Below, in pieces: positions 38,899-44,484 of a DNA stretch of 44,484 nucleotides. The translations under genes were made by a program, and so were the position numbers. Position 1 is the stretch's first letter, and every line of letters starts with the position of its first letter. The notes beneath the pieces were generated by a model. The model did no database searches, had not been told where the DNA came from, and saw nothing but the letters and a program-made list of their open reading frames with translations. Source of the DNA: Alkalihalobacillus trypoxylicola (GTDB taxonomy: Bacteria > Bacillota > Bacilli > Bacillales > Bacillaceae_D); assembly GCF_001590785.1 (NCBI RefSeq), contig NZ_LTAO01000015.1, forward strand, positions 1-44,484, read 5' to 3'.

Positions 38899-39849
38899 TT
38901 ACTTTTCATCGATAATTTTAAGAAGTGCCTTTGATACTTTTATAGCATCGTGTCTTAAACTAGTACCTCTTTCAATAACGAAGTGGTCTCTGATCACCTT
39001 CACACCGATTTGATCTAGCTTATCTAAGTCCATAATAACCGGTTCTGCACCCTCACTTGCATATCTCTTCTGTACCTCGTAGGAAATTGGCGTTTCATGA
39101 ACTAAAATATGACTTACGCAATCAGCACCACAATGATTGATAATACTTTGTAAATGGTCACTTGCCGTATGCTGATCGGTTTCCCCTTTTTGTGTCATCA
39201 CATTAGAGATATACACTTTCGCTGCCTTTGCAGAACAGATAGCCTCTACCATTCCTGGAACTAATAAATTAGGCAGTACACTTGTATATAAACTGCCAGG
39301 ACCTAAAATAATTAAGTCTGCTTGTTGGATTTCTTTCAAGCTTTCTGTCAATGGATGAATATGTTCAGGCGTTAAGAAAACCCTTTTAATAGCCTTATTG
39401 GCTTGAGGAATTTTCGATTCTCCTGAAATAATTTCACCATCTTCCATTTCAGCATGTAGTACAACACTCCTATTGGTCGCCGGTAATACTTTTCCTCTAA
39501 CATTTAATACTTTACTAATCTCGGATATCCCTTTGGCAAAGTCACCAGTTATTGATGTCATACCCGCTAATAGAAGGTTGCCTAAAGAATGACCTGAAAG
39601 TCCATTTCCATTTTTGAATCGATGCTGAAACAACTCTTCTACTAAAGGTTCTACCTCTGCTAAAGCAATCAAAACATTACGAATATCTCCAGGTGGTGGA
39701 ACATCTAATTCTTCTCTTAAACGCCCTGAGCTTCCACCATCATCAGCCACCGTTACGATTGCGGTAATGTCGACAGGAAATGTTTTAAGTCCTCTTAGCA
39801 GAACGGATAATCCGGTTCCTCCTCCTAGAACGACTACTTTTTTATTCAA
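38899..39849 (-). CDS. glmR: YvcK/GlmR, UDP-GlcNAc-binding cell wall regulator
   Basis: 316 residues of the CofD/YvcK fold. [18 protein letters not shown] and [15 protein letters not shown], then [13 protein letters not shown], are diagnostic. YvcK/GlmR stimulates GlmS and is needed for growth on gluconeogenic carbon in Bacillus subtilis. Its start overlaps the rapZ stop by four bases. The 250-base gap to whiA (38648-38898) shows no gene. Confidence 0.95.
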   Translation of the reverse strand: MNKKVVVLGGGTGLSVLLRGLKTFPVDITAIVTVADDGGSSGRLREELDVPPPGDIRNVLIALAEVEPLVEELFQHRFKNGNGLSGHSLGNLLLAGMTSITGDFAKGISEISKVLNVRGKVLPATNRSVVLHAEMEDGEIISGESKIPQANKAIKRVFLTPEHIHPLTESLKEIQQADLIILGPGSLYTSVLPNLLVPGMVEAICSAKAAKVYISNVMTQKGETDQHTASDHLQSIINHCGADCVSHILVHETPISYEVQKRYASEGAEPVIMDLDKLDQIGVKVIRDHFVIERGTSLRHDAIKVSKALLKIIDEK

Positions 39850-40742
39850 TGAATTCGACCCTTTCCTTTATCAATATCACGGTGACTTGTGCGCACATCA
39901 TATTCTTTCGAGAATTCCTTGCTAAAATATTCTGCTAGCGTAACAGAGCGATGCTTACCTCCCGTACAACCAATCGCTATCACTACTTGGCTTTTTCCTT
40001 CTCTCTTATACTGAGGTAGCATGAAATCCAATAAGTCCTTTAACTTGGTGATGAGTTGCTGTGTTTCTCCCCATTTGAGAACGTAAGAAGAAACCTCTTC
40101 TTCTAATCCTGTTTTTGGTCTCATATGCTCAATATAATGGGGGTTAGGTAAAAATCGAACATCAAAGGCAAGATCCGCATCAATCGGAATTCCGTATTTA
40201 AAACCAAAAGAAACGACATTAACAACAAAAGAAGAGGTCGTATTTGTTTTATAGCTCTCTATAATTTTTTCACGAAGCTGAACCGGCTTTAAATCGGTCG
40301 TATCAATAATTTGCTGCGCTCTTCCCTTCATCTCTTCAAGGAGCTCTCGTTCCTCTAAAATACCATCTAAAGGTAAGCCTCCTTTTGAAAGTGGATGAGA
40401 ACGCCTCGTTTCTTTATACCTTTGGACGAGTTTATTATCCTTCGCATCCAGAAAGAGAATTTTAACATGCAAATGATAATGTGCTGGCACACTTATGGTA
40501 TCGATTGTCTTAAATAAATCCTCAAAAAAGGATTGACTTCTAAGATCAATCACTAACGCAACCTTACTCATACTTCCATTGGAGCCTTCAATTAAATCAA
40601 CGAATTTAGGAATTAATGCTGGTGGCAGATTATCGACACAGAAATATCCTAAATCTTCAAAGCTTTGAACTGCTACTGTTTTACCTGCTCCTGACATTCC
40701 TGTAATAATCACAATTTCTATTTCTTTTTTCAAATCCGACAT
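39846..40742 (-). CDS. rapZ: RapZ/YvcJ nucleotide-binding protein
   Basis: 298 residues. Walker A GMSGAGKT at 15-22, a second nucleotide motif with VIDLRS, and the C-terminal conserved [19 protein letters not shown] and [17 protein letters not shown]. In Bacilli this is YvcJ, a GTPase/ATPase affecting competence; in enterobacteria RapZ controls glmS via small RNAs. I chose the ATG at 40742 after AGAGGTGG; a GTG three codons upstream overlaps that site. Confidence 0.94.
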   Translation of the reverse strand: MSDLKKEIEIVIITGMSGAGKTVAVQSFEDLGYFCVDNLPPALIPKFVDLIEGSNGSMSKVALVIDLRSQSFFEDLFKTIDTISVPAHYHLHVKILFLDAKDNKLVQRYKETRRSHPLSKGGLPLDGILEERELLEEMKGRAQQIIDTTDLKPVQLREKIIESYKTNTTSSFVVNVVSFGFKYGIPIDADLAFDVRFLPNPHYIEHMRPKTGLEEEVSSYVLKWGETQQLITKLKDLLDFMLPQYKREGKSQVVIAIGCTGGKHRSVTLAEYFSKEFSKEYDVRTSHRDIDKGKGRIH

Positions 40743-40805
40743 TGCTTCCACCTCTTCTACCTATTTCTATGTTTCTTTAGCGATCATATTTCTATCATTT
40801 TAAAT

Positions 40806-40830
40806 AAAAACTCGTGTTGGACGAGTTTTT
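40806..40830. terminator. bidirectional terminator after the nudix gene
   Basis: AAAAACTCGT pairs with ACGAGTTTTT around GTTGG, with T runs on either strand. It separates the nudix gene from rapZ. Confidence 0.85.
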
Positions 40831-40843
40831 ATTATACATTCTT

Positions 40844-41317
40844 CTATTGTGGACTAGGATCTAGCCGATAAGATAACAGCTTAAAGTCAGGTGTATAATG
40901 GAAGGTTGCATAAAGAATCCCTTCTCCCTGTAGGATGTGATTCATAATATATAAATCGCCCTCTGCCATTGGTAAATCCTTTATAATAGATTTCTCCTTC
41001 CAGCCTAACTTTCCTTCTGGAGAATTTTCTAATTGATAACCTGTAAATGAATCTGCTGCAAAAGTAAACATCATCCACTCGGAAATAATCGTATTTTCTT
41101 CGATAATGACCATTGAACAAACTGCTTTTAATTCTGCATCTTGAAGGTGTAAGCCAGTTTCTTCTCGGAATTCACGAACAGCAGACTCTTTAATCGTTTC
41201 ACCTGGTTCCATTTTGCCGCCTGGTGCTACCCACCAGCCTCTACTCGGTTTTTGTAAGAGTAGAACTTCTTCATTGTTGACTAAAATACAATTCGTAACC
41301 CTTTGCAATCCATTCAC
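40844..41317 (-). CDS. NUDIX hydrolase (YvcI-like)
   Basis: 157 residues. The Nudix box GGKMEPGETIKESAVREF continuing REETGL (near 33-56) is complete. The C-terminus resembles 8-oxo-dGTP diphosphatase-type members, but the YvcI family is better described as a nucleotide pyrophosphohydrolase, and the substrate is not fixed by sequence. Conserved neighbour of rapZ and trxB. Confidence 0.88.
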   Translation of the reverse strand: MNGLQRVTNCILVNNEEVLLLQKPSRGWWVAPGGKMEPGETIKESAVREFREETGLHLQDAELKAVCSMVIIEENTIISEWMMFTFAADSFTGYQLENSPEGKLGWKEKSIIKDLPMAEGDLYIMNHILQGEGILYATFHYTPDFKLLSYRLDPSPQ

Positions 41318-41551
41318 CTCACGTTTTCATACTACTATATTATACATCTATTTTTTTAACGTCACAATTATTTGGACAAGACTTTCATGGAGAATTCTGA
41401 AAACAGATGATTACTCTTTTCTCAGTAAAGTTAATATAAGAATTGAAGCTTACAAATACAAAAGCTTAAACTGGAAAGGCAATCTTATGGATTGAGAACC
41501 TAACAAAACCGGTTTTATAACCTTTAAAAATGAACATTTAGACAAAAAAAG

Positions 41552-41572
41552 GCACGGACTCAAAGTCCGTGC
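41552..41572 (-). terminator. second terminator downstream of trxB
   Basis: GCACGGACT pairs perfectly with AGTCCGTGC around CAA; TTTTTTT follows on the minus strand (and an A run mirrors it for the plus strand). Confidence 0.85.
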
Positions 41573-41584
41573 AAAAAACTATAT

Positions 41585-41627
41585 AAAAAAGGGGGTCAAT
41601 TACTTATTTATATAGTACCCCTTTTTT
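41585..41627. terminator. first terminator downstream of trxB
   Basis: AAAAAAGGGGGT pairs with ACCCCTTTTTT around an AT-rich 20-base loop, giving a T run on both strands. Two terminators in tandem suggest tight separation of the trxB and nudix-rapZ units. Confidence 0.7.
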
Positions 41628-41736
41628 GTTTCATGACTGTTACAGAAGCATTAAGACCGAATTACGTTTATCCATATATATTAATATACTTATTAAATAT
41701 ATGAGGTCGCTTATTTTTTCCATCTCTTTTTTAGAC

Positions 41737-42699
<963 letters not shown>

Positions 42700-42807
42700 C
42701 TAATTCTAAACAATTCTGCTGATAATTAGATCGTATACAATACGGTCAAAAAAGTCTATATTTATGCTTAATCTAACTATTTTCTCATTTAATAAACATT
42801 TTATATG

Positions 42808-43848
42808 CTATGCATCCCAAGGATGATAGGTCCACTGCTTCAAAGAAGTATCATTTCCGCTCTTTATCAGCTCTTTACTTTTTGCACAGCCTAGAGAAGC
42901 GGATTTTTTTACGAAATTTAATGCCCTTTCCTTTTCACCTGTGTGCATTAGGGAAACGGCATAACAATATAACAATCGTTCATTTTCATGATAGAATGAA
43001 TCAGCCATTCTTTCAAACCGCTCTTTAACCTCTTCATAATCTCCTGCTGCACAAAGGACCTCTGCTAAAAATAAATAATTTTCATAATCAATTGGGTAAA
43101 CAATACGTATTGAACGTATGTAAGGCTCAGCCTTATTGTTATTACCTTGTTTCAGATAATATAGAGCTAAATTTGCTCGAACAAACAGATTACTTTCATC
43201 TTCACTTAATACTTGCGAGGAAATCTCGAAGCCACGCTCATCCTCTAAGCGAAATAAAGCTTCTGCAAGATGATTATAAGCTGACCAATGGGTGGGCCTT
43301 TTACTAATAATCTCTTCTAATATCGGAATAGCAGATAAACAATCACCGTTTTTTAAATAAACACGCGCTCTCTCATGCTTCATTAAAAATTCATCATCAT
43401 GATTATCATTCCATAATGCTCCATCCTCATACTCAAATTCTAATAACTCGAGCAAGTCTTTGGCATCATTGGCAAAATTGCCTTCTGGTTGCATGGTTAT
43501 ATATTTTTCTGCTGATACTTGGGCTCTATCAAATAACCCTAGATAGGCATAGTTATTTGCCATAAAGAAATAACAATCTACCTGTTCTTCTTCATTATGC
43601 TCTTCTAGCACCTTTCGAAGAATATCATTAGATTGCTCATAATGACCTATTTCGGATAAAACAGCTGCTAACTGTATATGAAATACTGGTTCTTGATTTG
43701 TCAGCTTCACTGCACGCTGAAAAAGCTTAACCGCTCTTTGTAAATGTTTTTTTCTATAAGCAATAATACCTCTATGGAAAAAGTAATCACCATTTTGAAT
43801 AAAAGGTATCACTTTTTTACTTTCCTGCTTCGGATGGGTAAATTCCAT
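42808..43848 (-). CDS. tetratricopeptide-repeat protein (YvcD-like)
   Basis: 346 residues made almost entirely of TPR-type helix pairs, for example FHRGIIAYRKKHLQRAVKLF, SEIGHYEQSNDILRKVLEEH, YLKNGDCLSAIPILEEI and YYLKQGNNNKAEPYI. No catalytic motif, signal or membrane segment. A protein-interaction scaffold is likely. I chose the ATG at 43848 (MEFTHPKQ), with GGAGG 11 bases upstream. The ORF can be extended 12 codons upstream without a clear ribosome site. Confidence 0.85.
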   Translation of the reverse strand: MEFTHPKQESKKVIPFIQNGDYFFHRGIIAYRKKHLQRAVKLFQRAVKLTNQEPVFHIQLAAVLSEIGHYEQSNDILRKVLEEHNEEEQVDCYFFMANNYAYLGLFDRAQVSAEKYITMQPEGNFANDAKDLLELLEFEYEDGALWNDNHDDEFLMKHERARVYLKNGDCLSAIPILEEIISKRPTHWSAYNHLAEALFRLEDERGFEISSQVLSEDESNLFVRANLALYYLKQGNNNKAEPYIRSIRIVYPIDYENYLFLAEVLCAAGDYEEVKERFERMADSFYHENERLLYCYAVSLMHTGEKERALNFVKKSASLGCAKSKELIKSGNDTSLKQWTYHPWDA

Positions 43849-44127
43849 TAACTGTAAAACCTCCACTGTTCTTTCATGCCACAATTATACTATATCATGC
43901 AAACTTTTCGACCCTTTATAAATTAGAATGATAAATGCTGTTACAATCAGAACCTTTATTAAAATCGAACCCTATTAAATACTGATGATTCCATTGATTT
44001 AATTTCCCTCGATATACTATTTATTTTAACCATAGCATGACTTAGCAACCAAAAGGTAGATCTAATTTTAAACATTATTACTATAAAAATTAAACAAATT
44101 CAAAAAATCGATATCGAGAAAGCATAA

Positions 44128-44161
44128 AAAAAGCACCCGCAATATTTTTGAGGTGCTTTTT
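44128..44161. terminator. terminator in the right-hand gap
   Basis: AAAAAGCACC (44128-44137) pairs with GGTGCTTTTT (44152-44161) with a 14-base loop. Works in both directions. Confidence 0.75.
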
Positions 44162-44293
44162 CTATGTAAAAGTATATAGCATTCAGTTCTGCCAAAATCG
44201 AACTTGACCCAGTCTAACTGCGGGTTTGCCTTTTTCCGTTCATTAAAGGGCGTTCTTTTAACCCTTTTTAGCGGTTGAAGTTTTTTAATAGTC

Positions 44294-44385
44294 AATAGAA
44301 CCTTTCCTTTTGACTATTTTCGTTGTGCGGCTCCAGTTTCGGGCGAATAGAGCTTTTCCTTTTGACTCTTTCCTTGTGTGCAAGC
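44294..44385. repeat. short imperfect tandem repeat
   Basis: The units AATAGAACCTTTCCTTTTGA (44294 on) and AATAGAGCTTTTCCTTTTGA (44346 on) each continue with C-T-rich sequence and a GTTGTGCGGC or GTGTGCAAGC end, at a 52-base period. The region may be part of a dispersed intergenic repeat of this lineage. Confidence 0.45.
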
Positions 44386-44484
44386 AGTCAAGTCTATATT
44401 TATGTGTAAAAGAATTCACAATGAGTTGATGACTTTGTTAGGCTGTTTTTAAGTCGAATCTGTCTTGGGCGTAGTCATACAAAC

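Larger units (their letters stand above)
41318..41736. other. gap between nudix gene and trxB, two terminators
   Basis: No gene is visible. It holds two hairpins near trxB (41552-41572 and 41585-41627). Confidence 0.6.
43849..44484. other. gene-free right end of the window
   Basis: I see no convincing gene in about 640 bases. It holds a terminator at 44128-44161 and a short tandem repeat at 44294-44385. A 75-codon minus-strand frame (44068-44295) is arginine/lysine-rich and overlaps the terminator; it looks like translated repeat. Confidence 0.55.

Noticed and set aside
44068-44295. 75-codon minus-strand frame as a gene
   Set aside because: It runs through a clear terminator, has no ribosome site and is biased by the local repeat.

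Overview
The window is a stretch of a low-GC Firmicute chromosome, most likely family Bacillaceae. The reasons are gene order and regulatory sites: cggR-gapA-pgk-tpiA-gpmI-eno with a CggR operator, secG / carboxylesterase / rnr / smpB / ssrA, crh-whiA-yvcK(glmR)-rapZ-nudix-trxB, and clpP behind a CtsR box. I cannot name the species. Most genes lie on the minus strand.

Region 1 (1-8504) is an AT-rich, decayed accessory island ending at the 3' end of the tmRNA gene. It holds a probable transposase start at the window edge, a hypothetical gene (probably DUF6037), a frameshifted small gene, and an intact two-gene defence operon: an OLD-family ATPase/TOPRIM nuclease and a UvrD-like helicase (Gabija type, both subunits larger than the described ones). 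Remnants follow: a TniQ/TnsD-like C-terminal domain broken by frameshifts, a small ORF that seems to start with ATT, a frameshifted peptidoglycan-binding domain, and a shattered tyrosine integrase next to ssrA. Two diverged direct repeats (about 210-437 and 6485-6661) bracket the hypothetical gene and the defence operon.

Region 2 (8505-15026) is core trans-translation, RNA decay and secretion: ssrA, smpB, a DUF421 membrane protein, a DUF3006 protein, rnr, two alpha/beta hydrolases and secG.

Region 3 (15114-24754) is a nine-gene one-way operon between eno and secG. In transcription order it encodes FAD-linked oxidase 1, ABC permease, NMT1/THI5-type substrate-binding lipoprotein, creatininase-family amidohydrolase, ABC ATPase, FAD-linked oxidase 2, two CodA-like amidohydrolases and a WrbA-like flavoprotein. 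It reads as import plus oxidation, deamination and hydrolytic ring opening of a small nitrogen heterocycle, and I do not recognise it as a described pathway. It has no regulator gene of its own; the roughly 590-base leader between it and the eno terminator has palindromes and possible RNA structure.

Region 4 (25344-33151) is the glycolytic operon with its repressor gene cggR, promoter and operator, preceded by a small glutaredoxin-like gene.

Region 5 (33402-37370) has clpP with CtsR control, then accessory genes: GrpB-family, SnoaL-like, flavin-binding split-barrel, VOC, and a divergent CGNR zinc-finger regulator with palindromic sites between them.

Region 6 (37406-44484) is the crh-whiA-glmR-rapZ-nudix-trxB-TPR block, ending in a gene-free tail with a terminator and a short tandem repeat.
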